Source: JL08 sp039969355 (GTDB lineage Bacteria > Pseudomonadota > Alphaproteobacteria > Rhodobacterales > Rhodobacteraceae). From it: a stretch of DNA of 64,000 nt. Positions within the stretch are counted from its first letter, which is position 1, and every line of letters starts with the position of its first letter. Below are positions 55,392 through 64,000 of the stretch, in pieces. The notes below the pieces were generated by a model, which did not search any database, was not told where the DNA came from, and was given only the letters and a program-made list of their open reading frames with translations. The DNA lies in assembly GCA_039969355.1 (NCBI GenBank), contig JBDVOA010000001.1:1-64000 (forward strand), written 5' to 3'. The position numbers and the translations under genes are program-made.

Positions 55392-56200
55392 CCGAAACAA
55401 TTCTCGATAAGATCAAAGCCTACAAGCTGGAAGAAATCGCCGCCGATATGCGTACCAAGCCCGTCGAGGCAGTTGAGGCGGAAGCAAATGCGGCCGCGCC
55501 GGTGCGCGGCTTTGCCAGTGCTTTGCACGCTGCAATTCGCGAAGGCTATGGATTGATAGCTGAAGTGAAGAAGGCGAGCCCGTCCAAAGGTCTGATCCGC
55601 GCAGATTTTGACCCGACCTCGCTCGCCAAGGCATATGCAGACGGCGGCGCGGCGTGCCTGTCGGTTCTAACAGACACGCCTTCGTTTCAAGGCGCCAAGG
55701 AATACCTGACAGAGGCCCGCGCTGCGTGCGAATTACCGCTATTGCGCAAAGATTTCATGTATGATCCCTATCAGGTTGCAGAGGCCCGCGCACTTGGGGC
55801 GGATTGTATCCTCATTATTCTTGCATCTGTTTCGGACACGCAGGCCGCTGAACTTGAAGCTGCCGCGATCGACTGGGATATGGACGCGTTGATCGAAGTT
55901 CATGACGCCGACGAGCTTGAACGGGCGAACCGTTTGAAGTCAAATCTAATCGGCATTAACAATCGAAATCTGAAGACGTTTGAAACGACGCTCGACACAA
56001 CGCGCACATTATCAAAGCTAGCGCCCGCGGATGGGTTAATCATCTCGGAAAGCGGGCTGAACACACCAGAAGATCTGGCCGACATCGCACGTTACGGCGT
56101 GCGCAGCTTTCTGATCGGTGAAAGCCTGATGCGTCAGGATGATGTGACCTCGGCGACGCGGGCCCTGCTTGCCAACCCGCTGACTGCCGGAGGATTGTGA
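55388..56200 (+). CDS. trpC: Indole-3-glycerol phosphate synthase
   Basis: TrpC closes the indole ring in tryptophan synthesis. The 270-residue beta/alpha barrel has LIAEVKKASPSKGLIRADFD, LLRKDFMYDPYQVAEARALG and LIGINNRNLKTFETTLDTT, which carry catalytic Lys and Glu residues. It stands alone, not fused to TrpF. Confidence 0.97.
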   Translation: MTETILDKIKAYKLEEIAADMRTKPVEAVEAEANAAAPVRGFASALHAAIREGYGLIAEVKKASPSKGLIRADFDPTSLAKAYADGGAACLSVLTDTPSFQGAKEYLTEARAACELPLLRKDFMYDPYQVAEARALGADCILIILASVSDTQAAELEAAAIDWDMDALIEVHDADELERANRLKSNLIGINNRNLKTFETTLDTTRTLSKLAPADGLIISESGLNTPEDLADIARYGVRSFLIGESLMRQDDVTSATRALLANPLTAGGL

Positions 56201-56673
56201 TGCCCCTCAGCCATTTCGATGCCAAGGGGGCGGCCCATATGGTCGATGTTTCAGACAAGGCCATAACGGAACGTGTGGCCGTTGCTGAAGGTCACATTCG
56301 GACAGCGCCGGAAACATATGAAATCATTTCACAAGGCAGCGCAAAGAAGGGCGACGTATTAGGTGTGGCGCGCCTTGCCGGAATCATGGGTGCCAAAAAG
56401 ACATTCGATCTTATTCCCCTGTGCCACCCCCTACCAATCACCAAGATTTCTCTTGATCTTGACCTTGATTCCGAGCTGCCCGGTGTGCGCATCAAGGCAA
56501 CGGTTAAGACCAACGGTCAGACCGGCGTCGAGATGGAGGCGCTGAGTGCCGTCAGTATCGCCGCCCTGACGGTATATGATATGACAAAGGCAGTTGATAA
56601 AACCATGGAGATCGGCGGAATACGCGTCACATTCAAAGACGGCGGAAAATCCGGGCGGTTTGAAGCCAAATGA
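56200..56673 (+). CDS. moaC: Cyclic pyranopterin monophosphate synthase
   Basis: MoaC acts in the first stage of molybdenum cofactor synthesis. The 157-residue protein has KKTFDLIPLCHPLPITKI and GVEMEALSAVSIAALTVYDM followed by KAVDK. The ATG at 56200 overlaps the trpC stop; a GTG one codon earlier is an alternative. It overlaps moeA by four bases. Confidence 0.97.
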   Translation: MPLSHFDAKGAAHMVDVSDKAITERVAVAEGHIRTAPETYEIISQGSAKKGDVLGVARLAGIMGAKKTFDLIPLCHPLPITKISLDLDLDSELPGVRIKATVKTNGQTGVEMEALSAVSIAALTVYDMTKAVDKTMEIGGIRVTFKDGGKSGRFEAK

Positions 56674-57842
56674 TTTCGGTTGAGACGGCTCTTGATCAAC
56701 TGCTAGCGCTTGTTCGTCCTCTTGATGTTGAGGCAATCCCGCTCATTTCCGCCGCTGGTCGTACCTTGTCTAGAGATGTACGCGCGCTGCGGGATCAGCC
56801 GCCTTTTGCGGCCTCATCAATGGATGGGTATGCCATTCGCGCGGACGAGGCACAGCCTGCGTCCATGTTCAAAGTCATGGGTGAATCAGCCGCCGGGCAT
56901 GGTTGGAGCGGAACTGTCGGGCCAGGGCAAGCAGTGCGTATTTTCACCGGTGCACCAGTGCCCCACGGGGCAAATTTCATTGTAATTCAAGAAGATACAG
57001 AACGACGGGGTGATCTGATTACACTCAACCCTGATTTGGATAGCAAAGACAACATCCGGCCAGCTGGCATTGATTTTCGCGCTGGCGATGCGATGCACGC
57101 GCCTCGGGTGCTTGAACCGCAGGACGTGGCGCTGTTGGCATCCATGAATATTGCCAGTGTGCCGGTTCGACGCAAACCGATTGTCGCCGTGATGGCCACC
57201 GGGGACGAGCTTGTCATGCCCGGCGAAAAACCGGGACCCGACCAGATCATAGCGTCCAACAGCTTTGGTCTGCACGCGATGCTTGAAGCGCTTGGCGCAA
57301 CCCCGCGCCTTTTGCCAATTGCACGCGACAACGAAAACTCACTAAAAACCGCATTCGACATGACCGAAGGTGCCGACCTCATTGTCACAATTGGTGGTGC
57401 ATCCGTCGGGGATCACGATCTGGTAGGCGATGTGGCGCAAGACCTTGGACTTGAGCGGTCGTTCTACAAAGTAGCGATGCGCCCCGGAAAACCTTTGATG
57501 GCCGGGCGATTTGGAGCGGCCGCAATGATCGGGCTGCCCGGAAATCCGGTTTCCGCCATGGTGTGCGGCCATGTTTTTGTGGCTCCTATGATCCGGGCGA
57601 TGTTGGGGCAGACCCTATACACAGCTGATCTGAAATCTGCACCTCTCGCTGCACCGCTCGGTCCCAACGGCCCGCGCACGCATTATATGCGAGCTGTGAT
57701 GAAAGACGGTAAGATGACTGCCGCAGACCAACAGGACAGCTCTCTTTTGACGGTGTTGGCAGAATCCAACGCGCTGTTGGTCCGTGCGCCGCACGATCCA
57801 GCACGCGAAATCGGCGAAGTTGTTCAGTACTTGCCTATCTAA
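56670..57842 (+). CDS. moeA: Molybdopterin molybdenumtransferase
   Basis: MoeA inserts molybdate into molybdopterin. The 390-residue protein has the PPFAASSMDGYAIRADE start region, TGAPVPHGANFIVIQEDT, VAVMATGDELVMPG and the TIGGASVGDHDLVGD and GLPGNPVSAMVCGHVFV motifs. With moaC it forms a two-gene cofactor unit downstream of trpC. Confidence 0.96.
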   Translation: MISVETALDQLLALVRPLDVEAIPLISAAGRTLSRDVRALRDQPPFAASSMDGYAIRADEAQPASMFKVMGESAAGHGWSGTVGPGQAVRIFTGAPVPHGANFIVIQEDTERRGDLITLNPDLDSKDNIRPAGIDFRAGDAMHAPRVLEPQDVALLASMNIASVPVRRKPIVAVMATGDELVMPGEKPGPDQIIASNSFGLHAMLEALGATPRLLPIARDNENSLKTAFDMTEGADLIVTIGGASVGDHDLVGDVAQDLGLERSFYKVAMRPGKPLMAGRFGAAAMIGLPGNPVSAMVCGHVFVAPMIRAMLGQTLYTADLKSAPLAAPLGPNGPRTHYMRAVMKDGKMTAADQQDSSLLTVLAESNALLVRAPHDPAREIGEVVQYLPI

Positions 57843-57892
57843 GGTCGATCTCAAGGTCAGCAATAGCCTACCTCAACGTCAGTAATCCGGCG

Positions 57893-57921
57893 TTGACACA
57901 AAACGGGAACATGCGTAGAAC
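57893..57921 (+). promoter_or_regulatory. lexA promoter with LexA operator
   Basis: A -35 box TTGACA (57893-57898) and a -10-like TAGAAC (57916-57921) are spaced by 17 bases. The operator GAAC-N7-GAAC (57907-57910 and 57918-57921) overlaps the -10, matching the LexA box known in rhodobacters. It predicts autorepression. GGAGG at 57941-57945 is the ribosome-binding site. Confidence 0.85.
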
Positions 57922-57953
57922 AAAAAGAAACAGACAAAACCGGAGGTAGCGCA

Positions 57954-58655
57954 ATGCTGACTAAGAAGCAGTTGGATTTGCTCGAGTTTATTCAAAAAAG
58001 GGTGCAGCGCGACGGCGTGCCACCAAGTTTTGATGAAATGAAGGAAGCGCTGGATCTGCGATCCAAATCCGGCATTCATCGCTTGATTACAGCGCTTGAG
58101 GAACGCGGATTTATCCGTCGGCTCGCGCACCGGGCGCGCGCTATTGAAATCGTGAAGTTGCCGGAAAGTCTGGGTGGCGCGCCAACCACGGGATTTCAAC
58201 CTCGGGTCATTCATGGCGATAAACCCGAAATCTCTCCCCCCGCAGCAGCGCGCTCGGTGTCTGGTGCAGCCTCCGTAGAGCTGCCGTTGGTTGGCCGGAT
58301 CGCAGCCGGTGTGCCGATCGAAGCGATCAGCGAGGTTTCTCAGAATGTTGCAGTGCCCGGCCATATGCTTTCTGGTGCGGGCGACCACTATGCCCTTGAG
58401 GTCAAGGGCGATTCGATGATCGATGCCGGCATCAACAATGGCGACGTCGTGGTGATCCGCGAAACCAGTGCGGCGGATAATGGCGACATCGTTGTGGCAT
58501 TGGTCGAAGACCATGAGGCAACGCTGAAACGGTTCATGCGCAAGGGCAACGCGATAGCGCTGGAGGCCGCAAACCCGGCTTATGAAACGCGCGTCTTTCC
58601 GGAAGACAAGGTCAAGGTACAGGGGCGTCTGGTCGGACTGATCCGGACTTACTGA
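57954..58655 (+). CDS. lexA: SOS repressor LexA
   Basis: LexA represses DNA-damage genes and cuts itself when RecA filaments form. The 233-residue protein has an N-terminal winged helix (MLTKKQLDLLEFIQKRV...). The autocleavage Ala-Gly is A118-G119 in GRIAAGVPIEA, and the Ser-Lys dyad is S154 (KGDSMID) and K192. The linker between domains is longer than in E. coli, as is usual for alphaproteobacteria. Confidence 0.97.
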   Translation: MLTKKQLDLLEFIQKRVQRDGVPPSFDEMKEALDLRSKSGIHRLITALEERGFIRRLAHRARAIEIVKLPESLGGAPTTGFQPRVIHGDKPEISPPAAARSVSGAASVELPLVGRIAAGVPIEAISEVSQNVAVPGHMLSGAGDHYALEVKGDSMIDAGINNGDVVVIRETSAADNGDIVVALVEDHEATLKRFMRKGNAIALEAANPAYETRVFPEDKVKVQGRLVGLIRTY

Positions 58656-58693
58656 CGAATATCGCTGAACTCGCAAAATATTATGCGATCTAT

Positions 58694-60778
58694 TTAGTTC
58701 GCTGCGTCGGCGGACCACTTGGAACTGCGTTTTGGACGCGTGTTCCATAAGCGAGACCCGGTCATATCTTTTGCGGTGACAATCCGCAGACCATCCTTGC
58801 CGTAGTAAAGCGCGACGCTTCCGGTCTGACGCAACCGATCCGGGCCAAAGAGTTGGCACGGGCCGCGATCAACTGGGGTGACGCTGACAACGATAATTTC
58901 GCCCGCTACACAATCGGCTGCTGCCATTGCTGCCTTTTTACCAATCAGATGTGTCAACGGGATCCCGCCAATACTAGTTGTTCTTGCGCGATCCACCCCT
59001 TCTTTCCAACGAATGGCAGCCTGTTCCTGACTTGCCCCGTCACCGTCATTTTCCAGCCAGTTGAGTGCGATGAAGCCCGCACCGCGGGGTTTACTGAGCG
59101 CACGGCCCTGCCCCGTCATGACACCGACGAGGCCTCCGGTGTCGGCGATTAATGCTACCGGGCGTTCGGATTGCACCCAAAGGACCAACGCAGCCAGCGC
59201 AGGTGCGACACCGATCCATCGTGCCCTGCCCTGCCACAGAATGACAAACAGCAATCCCAGCGCCATCAGCGGCAGTACTGCAACGTCCGGCCCCGAAACA
59301 AATCCTCTTGCACCCTCAAGTCCGGTGATCCAATGCGCCACTCCCAAAATCCAGCGCAGTCCCAGCCCCATCGCCCAAAGGCCAATGACCTCAAGCCCAA
59401 TAGGGGCAAGACATAGCGCCAGGACAGCTGCGGGGATGACCAGCACGCCCATCAGTGGCACTGACAGCAGGTTCGCGATGAGGCCGTAATGTGAAATAGT
59501 GTTGAAGTGCGCCGCCCCAATTGGCGCTGTGGCCGCCCCGGCCACAGCAGAAGATATCACAACTGCTACAACTGGGCGGCACCACTTGGGACCAAGAGTG
59601 ATCTGGCTGTCTCGCAGCCATCCGAACACTGCAACCAAGGCCGCTGTGGCGGCGAACGACATCTGAAAGCCGGGGCCCATCAACGCTTCGGGGCGCAAGC
59701 AAAGTACGATGAGTGCTGCAATGGCCACCGCGCGCAAGGAAAATGCCCGCCGTTCCAGCATGACCGCACACAACGCAACGGCCACCATGATGAACGCCCT
59801 TTCAGTCGATACATTACCCCCCGATAACGCCAGGTAAACGGCAGCAACCCCAAGCGCGAGGCCAGCCGCGATCTTTTTGGTTGGCAGGCGCAATGCAAGT
59901 GCGGGGATGAGGGCGAGCCCGATGCGGAGCGCCGCAAAGACAAAGCCTGCCAACAGTCCCATATGCAGGCCCGAAATGGCCAGAAGATGTGCCAGATTGC
60001 TGGCCCGCAATGCATCCAGCGCATCCTGAGAAATACCGCTGCGATCACCCGTAGTAACTGCTGCGGCAAAACCCCCAACATCGCCTGCCAAAACATCTTG
60101 CACCTGACTCGAAATCGCCATCCGCACGGCCAGAACCTTCAATCCGGTTTCATTGGTGTCTGGTGCGATAAGGGCGACAACGGGCACGCGTGTATACCCA
60201 ACCGCTCCAAGGCTCTGGAACCATGCATGGCGCTGGAAATCAAAGCCTCCCGGTTCAACAGGGCCAGAGGGCGGGGCAAGATGCCCTGTTGTCATGATCC
60301 TGAGACCCGGCACAGGTTCGACACCTCTGATGTCTCCATGCAGGGACACGCGGACCTTCGCTGGTGTGCGGGTGGCAGAAACATCGCGCAATGCGACCTG
60401 ATCAAGCGTCAAGCGCACCGCATCAGAGGCCGAACGATCGATCCCAACGATGCGCCCTTCAATCGGCCCATAATACCGCCATCCGATCACCGGATCGGTG
60501 AGGCTGTGGGCCCGCACCCCGGCAATGGAAAAACCCACAGCGATCAGCGATGTCGCCCACAGGAAAGGTGCCACAATTGCCGAGCCGCGCCAGGCAAGCA
60601 GGCCTGCCCCCAGGGCAATGCTAACAGAAATCACGTAAGCCCAGTAGTCAGGTTCAACGCGCAGCTTGAAATAGAATCCTATACCAATGGCCAGACCTAC
60701 CGGTGCCCATGGTAACAAATGGCCTCTTTGATGCAGAACTGCCGCCTTAAGACCATTGACAGCGCCTGATAGAGGCAT
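58694..60778 (-). CDS. comEC: ComEC/Rec2-type competence membrane protein
   Basis: ComEC proteins form the inner-membrane channel for DNA uptake. The 694-residue protein has many hydrophobic segments, including the conserved LLAISGLHMGLLAGFVFAAL and an N-terminal DUF4131-like part. The C-terminal 150 residues contain no HxHxDH, so the metallo-beta-lactamase nuclease-like domain of longer ComEC proteins is absent or degenerate. Whether it supports DNA uptake is not known; no other com genes are in the window. Confidence 0.88.
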   Translation of the reverse strand: MPLSGAVNGLKAAVLHQRGHLLPWAPVGLAIGIGFYFKLRVEPDYWAYVISVSIALGAGLLAWRGSAIVAPFLWATSLIAVGFSIAGVRAHSLTDPVIGWRYYGPIEGRIVGIDRSASDAVRLTLDQVALRDVSATRTPAKVRVSLHGDIRGVEPVPGLRIMTTGHLAPPSGPVEPGGFDFQRHAWFQSLGAVGYTRVPVVALIAPDTNETGLKVLAVRMAISSQVQDVLAGDVGGFAAAVTTGDRSGISQDALDALRASNLAHLLAISGLHMGLLAGFVFAALRIGLALIPALALRLPTKKIAAGLALGVAAVYLALSGGNVSTERAFIMVAVALCAVMLERRAFSLRAVAIAALIVLCLRPEALMGPGFQMSFAATAALVAVFGWLRDSQITLGPKWCRPVVAVVISSAVAGAATAPIGAAHFNTISHYGLIANLLSVPLMGVLVIPAAVLALCLAPIGLEVIGLWAMGLGLRWILGVAHWITGLEGARGFVSGPDVAVLPLMALGLLFVILWQGRARWIGVAPALAALVLWVQSERPVALIADTGGLVGVMTGQGRALSKPRGAGFIALNWLENDGDGASQEQAAIRWKEGVDRARTTSIGGIPLTHLIGKKAAMAAADCVAGEIIVVSVTPVDRGPCQLFGPDRLRQTGSVALYYGKDGLRIVTAKDMTGSRLWNTRPKRSSKWSADAAN

Positions 60779-61009
60779 GGCTTTCCCTGTTTACGAAAGT
60801 GGATGACGCGCTGCGCCCAAGCTATGGGACCTTTGGTTACCGAAAGGTTAAGACTGCTCCGCCAACGAAAAGTCCAAACGCACCAGTGTTCTGACAGATC
60901 CGATCACCCTATCAGTAGACACCTACCGGGGCGCGAGAATTTGCCAGTTGTCCACCGGGTCGTTACGATCCTCGCATCCAATTATATCATTTTAACCGGA
61001 GCTCTTAAC

Positions 61010-61621
61010 ATGGCCGACAAAAAATCCGAAAAAGATCCATTTGCCTCGTCCGAAGTCAAGTTTTCAAAGGCGTTGGGAAAATGGAGCGATATTGCAGCAC
61101 ATACTCTGGTGGCTCAGGGCGCTTCAGATGTGGCGCAGGTAATTAGTAGGTTGAAGGAATTCATCTTCAAGCTCGTAAAATCCCTGTTCTCACGGCTGCG
61201 TCAGATTCTAGGGCAAATTGACCCGTTTGCGGCAGCAGGTGCGGTCGGGACATTCGTTTCTGCCGGAATAGAGGATCTGATGGACGGGTTAAACGAATTG
61301 CTTGATGACATTGGCAACCAGGCCGGTGCAGCGTCTGACGCAGCGATTGGTGCAGTACTGGGCATTGTTGAAGCCATCAAGAAGACGTTTCACCTTATCC
61401 TTGATGGTCTGAAACTTCCTGCGATCACCGGACCTGTTGAACTGTTGTTGGACCTCATCGACAACGTATTGGGCAACATCGCCGAACTTGTATCCCCCAA
61501 CGCTGGCAAGACGGCCAAAACGCTGCGTACCAACATGTATGGGCAGCTTGCCGCAATCCGCAGCGCCGACGCGGCCCGATCAGGCCGGTCCAAACCGGAT
61601 GAGCGCCGCGAAGACGACTAG
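61010..61621 (+). CDS. Uncharacterised amphipathic helical protein
   Basis: From the ATG at 61010 (after CCGGAG) the protein has 203 residues. The middle (about 45-165) is a series of amphipathic or hydrophobic helices (FIFKLVKSLFSRLRQILGQI and ILDGLKLPAITGPVELLLDL), and both ends are charged. There is no signal peptide. I do not recognise a family. The earlier in-frame ATG at 60803 is rejected because the extension is not protein-like. Confidence 0.65.
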   Translation: MADKKSEKDPFASSEVKFSKALGKWSDIAAHTLVAQGASDVAQVISRLKEFIFKLVKSLFSRLRQILGQIDPFAAAGAVGTFVSAGIEDLMDGLNELLDDIGNQAGAASDAAIGAVLGIVEAIKKTFHLILDGLKLPAITGPVELLLDLIDNVLGNIAELVSPNAGKTAKTLRTNMYGQLAAIRSADAARSGRSKPDERREDD

Positions 61622-61828
61622 GGAATACGGTTTGCCCTATAAAATGGGTATCTGCATAGATAATCAGCGAGCGATTATTCCGATTTGATCCTGCAATAGC
61701 GTTATGGTCTTTAAATGTCTTCGCGATAAAGGTAGTCAGAGGGCCGGATATGTAACGTGCGCGCGCGCTGGCTCATTGAAACTAAACACAAAACGGGCCA
61801 TCGGCCTGGCTGAAAGGTCCACTGCACA

Positions 61829-63232
61829 ATGCCTGAGCAAGTTGTCACCCGGTTCGCGCCATCCCCCACCGGTTTTCTGCATATCGGCGGTGCGCGTACT
61901 GCGCTGTTCAACTGGCTTTATGCGCGCGGTCGTGGCGGAAAATTCCTGTTGCGAATCGAAGACACAGATCGGGCAAGATCAACGCCTGAAGCAACAGCGG
62001 CTATTTTGCAGGGGCTGGACTGGCTGGGTTTGGATTACGATGGTGACGTAGTCAGCCAGTTTGACGGCGTCACCCGCCACGCCGAGGTGGCGCACGAATT
62101 GTTGGCGAAAGGGCGCGCCTACAAGTGCTTTGCCACCCAGCAAGAGATTGAGACCTTTCGTGAAGAAGCCCGTACCGCAGGTCAATCGACGCTGTTCCGC
62201 AGCCCGTGGCGAGATGCCGACCCGTCATCTTACCGCGACACGCCATTTGTGATCCGCATCAAGGCTCCACAAGATGGCACGACAATAATCAACGACGAGG
62301 TGCAGGGCGAGGTGACGATCCGCAACGACCAGTTGGATGACATGGTTCTTTTGCGGAGCGATGGTACCCCAGTATACATGCTCGCAGTCGTCGTAGATGA
62401 CCACGACATGGGCGTGACCCACGTCATCCGGGGGGATGACCACCTCAACAATGCCGCCCGCCAGATGATGATATATGACGCGATGGAATGGCCCGTTCCG
62501 GTCTGGGCGCACATACCGCTTATTCATGGCCCGGATGGCAAGAAGCTCAGCAAACGGCATGGCGCATTGGGCGCGCAAGAATACCAGGTGATGGGGTATC
62601 CGGCTGCAGGCATGCGCAATTATCTGGCGCGCCTCGGGTGGAGCCACGGCAATGACGAATTCTTTACGGACGCGCAGGCCCTCGAATGGTTTGACTTGCA
62701 GGGGATCGGCAAAAGCCCGGCCCGATTTGACACAAAGAAGCTCGAAAACCTGAGCGGGCAGCATATTGCGGCAACCGACGACGCTGCACTGCAGCAAGAG
62801 CTGTGGAATTTTGTGCGTGTTTCCGGCCACTTGTCACCAACTGACGACCAAAAAGCGGGGATGGATCGCGCGATGTACTGCCTAAAGGACCGTGCGCGAA
62901 CATTCCCCGAACTTATTGACAAAGCACACTTTATTTTGACATCACGACCAATCCTGCCGGATGATAAGGCGGCAAAGCATCTCGATACTGTATCCCGTAG
63001 TATACTGAGTGAATTGACGCCGCACTTGCAAAATGGTAGCTGGTCCAGAGACGAACTGGAGGAGGTCATGTCCCGTTTTGCGGAATCAAAGAGCATGACT
63101 TTCGGCAAACTGGCGGGTCCGCTGCGGGCGGCCCTTGCTGGACGCGCTGCAACTCCTTCAGTCTACGATATGATGCTGGTTCTCGGGCGTACTGAAACGC
63201 TGGCCCGACTGAACGACGCGTCTCATTCGTAG
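61829..63232 (+). CDS. gltX: Glutamyl-tRNA synthetase
   Basis: GltX charges tRNA-Glu. The 467-residue class I synthetase has APSPTGFLHIGGARTALFNW (the HIGH element written HIGG) and the KMSKS-type loop GKKLSKRHG, with the C-terminal helical anticodon-binding domain. Many rhodobacters carry two paralogues, one nondiscriminating; the paralogue type cannot be settled here. Confidence 0.96.
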   Translation: MPEQVVTRFAPSPTGFLHIGGARTALFNWLYARGRGGKFLLRIEDTDRARSTPEATAAILQGLDWLGLDYDGDVVSQFDGVTRHAEVAHELLAKGRAYKCFATQQEIETFREEARTAGQSTLFRSPWRDADPSSYRDTPFVIRIKAPQDGTTIINDEVQGEVTIRNDQLDDMVLLRSDGTPVYMLAVVVDDHDMGVTHVIRGDDHLNNAARQMMIYDAMEWPVPVWAHIPLIHGPDGKKLSKRHGALGAQEYQVMGYPAAGMRNYLARLGWSHGNDEFFTDAQALEWFDLQGIGKSPARFDTKKLENLSGQHIAATDDAALQQELWNFVRVSGHLSPTDDQKAGMDRAMYCLKDRARTFPELIDKAHFILTSRPILPDDKAAKHLDTVSRSILSELTPHLQNGSWSRDELEEVMSRFAESKSMTFGKLAGPLRAALAGRAATPSVYDMMLVLGRTETLARLNDASHS

Positions 63233-63358
63233 AACGGCCCTCTGCAGGTTCACACACCTGCGCTAAGGGGCACATACATTCACGAGGACCAGCGCTTGCT
63301 GCAGGTCCAGCCGCTGCGATATGGTCGATATATTGCCTGGCAGAAAAAGGGGACTGAA

Positions 63359-64000
63359 ATGAACGACACGCCGAAATCTGCGACATTGGATGTCAACGGA
63401 AACGCTTATGAATTGCCGATATTTTCACCCACGGTAGGCCCAGATGTTGTCGATATTCGCAAGCTCTATGCGCAGGCAGGCGTATTCACTTATGACCCCG
63501 GCTTCACGTCGACGGCAAGCTGCGACAGCACAATAACCTTTATTGATGGTGACAAGGGGCAGTTGTTGCACCGCGGCTACCCCATCGATCAGCTGGCTAG
63601 CAAATCCCATTATTTGGAAGTCTGCTATCTGTTGCTTTATGGCGAATTGCCTTCCGCGAGCGATCTCGAGGATTTCGAGTTCAGGGTCACAAATCATACG
63701 ATGCTGCACGAACAGATGATGTATTTTTTCCGGGGTTTTCGCCGCGATGCGCACCCCATGGCGGTTATGACCGGTGTGGTCGGCGCAATGTCGGCATTTT
63801 ATCACGACAGCACCGATATCAGCGACGAATGGCAGCGCGAGGTTGCCTCTATTCGCCTGATCGCAAAAATGCCGACGATCGCCGCAATGGCATATAAGTT
63901 CACCATCGGCCAACCGTTCGTATATCCGCGAAACGATCTTGATTACGCGTCCAATTTCCTGCGTATGTGTTTTGCGGTGCCAGCCGAAGATTATGAGGTC
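63359..64000 (+). CDS. gltA: Citrate synthase (partial, N-terminal 214 residues)
   Basis: The frame runs off the window. It starts MNDTPKSATLDVNGNAYELP after AAAGGGGA and continues with DPGFTSTASCDSTITFIDGD, LHRGYPIDQLASKS and LLYGELPS, as in hexameric type II citrate synthases. The catalytic His and Asp residues lie beyond position 64000. It condenses acetyl-CoA with oxaloacetate in the TCA cycle. Confidence 0.97.
   Translation, partial: MNDTPKSATLDVNGNAYELPIFSPTVGPDVVDIRKLYAQAGVFTYDPGFTSTASCDSTITFIDGDKGQLLHRGYPIDQLASKSHYLEVCYLLLYGELPSASDLEDFEFRVTNHTMLHEQMMYFFRGFRRDAHPMAVMTGVVGAMSAFYHDSTDISDEWQREVASIRLIAKMPTIAAMAYKFTIGQPFVYPRNDLDYASNFLRMCFAVPAEDYEV

Noticed and set aside
57879..58859. 326-residue minus-strand frame
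   Set aside because: It is antisense to lexA, which is certain from its motifs; the frame has no recognisable domain.
59963..60715. 250-residue plus-strand frame
   Set aside because: It is antisense to comEC and rich in Arg, His and Pro.
1..64000. CRISPR array, insertion sequence, prophage or rRNA
   Set aside because: No regularly spaced repeats, transposase, integrase or phage structural genes, and no rRNA sequence were seen in the window.

Overview
The window reads as a piece of chromosome from an alphaproteobacterium of the Rhodobacteraceae, most likely the Roseobacter group. The basis is gene content and order: a pyrH-frr-uppS-cdsA-dxr-rseP-bamA-skp-fabZ-lpxA-lpxI-lpxB block that uses LpxI rather than LpxH, a trpG-trpD-trpC-moaC-moeA-lexA block, a LexA operator of the alphaproteobacterial direct-repeat type (GAAC-N7-GAAC), a Hint-domain protein typical of marine rhodobacters, and a Tat-exported solute-binding protein. 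No rRNA, IS element, prophage or CRISPR array was seen. One tRNA (Pro, TGG) is present.

Positions 1-17900 are accessory. They hold a TolB-like/TPR protein without an N-terminal signalling domain, a 3-hydroxybenzoate 4-monooxygenase-like flavoprotein, a VOC protein, the broken remains of a potassium channel, an AraC regulator divergent from a periplasmic D-aminoacylase-like amidohydrolase and an OprB-like porin, a LysR regulator, a ChaC-like gamma-glutamylcyclotransferase, a class III cyclase-TolB-TPR gene split by an apparent one-base deletion, a secreted DUF3604 protein and a DUF985 cupin. The gaps contain degenerate dispersed repeats and several hairpins.

Positions 17920-29940 (minus strand) form a dense envelope operon: pyrH, frr, uppS, cdsA, dxr, rseP, an unlisted 41-residue membrane protein, bamA, skp, fabZ, lpxA, lpxI and lpxB. 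It couples nucleotide supply, ribosome recycling, isoprenoid and phospholipid precursors, outer-membrane protein assembly and lipid A synthesis. miaA is divergent from pyrH.

Positions 31009-38319 hold an AraC regulator and a family-5 peptide-type ABC transporter: Tat-exported binding protein, strong terminator, two permeases and one polypeptide with two ATPase domains. Next come a secreted peptidoglycan-binding-like protein, a small membrane protein, a lytic transglycosylase, ssb, a thioesterase, tRNA-Pro, DUF192, a two-domain cold-shock protein, pdxH, fabI, gpt and an aminotransferase.

Positions 47354-64000 are conserved housekeeping: ppiD-like foldase and trpE; a Hint protein and a divergent polysaccharide deacetylase; trpG-trpD-trpC-moaC-moeA with overlapping ends; lexA with its own operator; a ComEC-type protein; an uncharacterised helical protein; gltX; and the first 214 codons of gltA.

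Nothing in the window amounts to a clearly new defence or metabolic system. The best leads are the split cyclase, the channel relic, the 41-residue protein between bamA and rseP, the altered metal site of the amidohydrolase, the repeat family, and an 870-base gene-free stretch with a 16-bp perfect-pairing hairpin.
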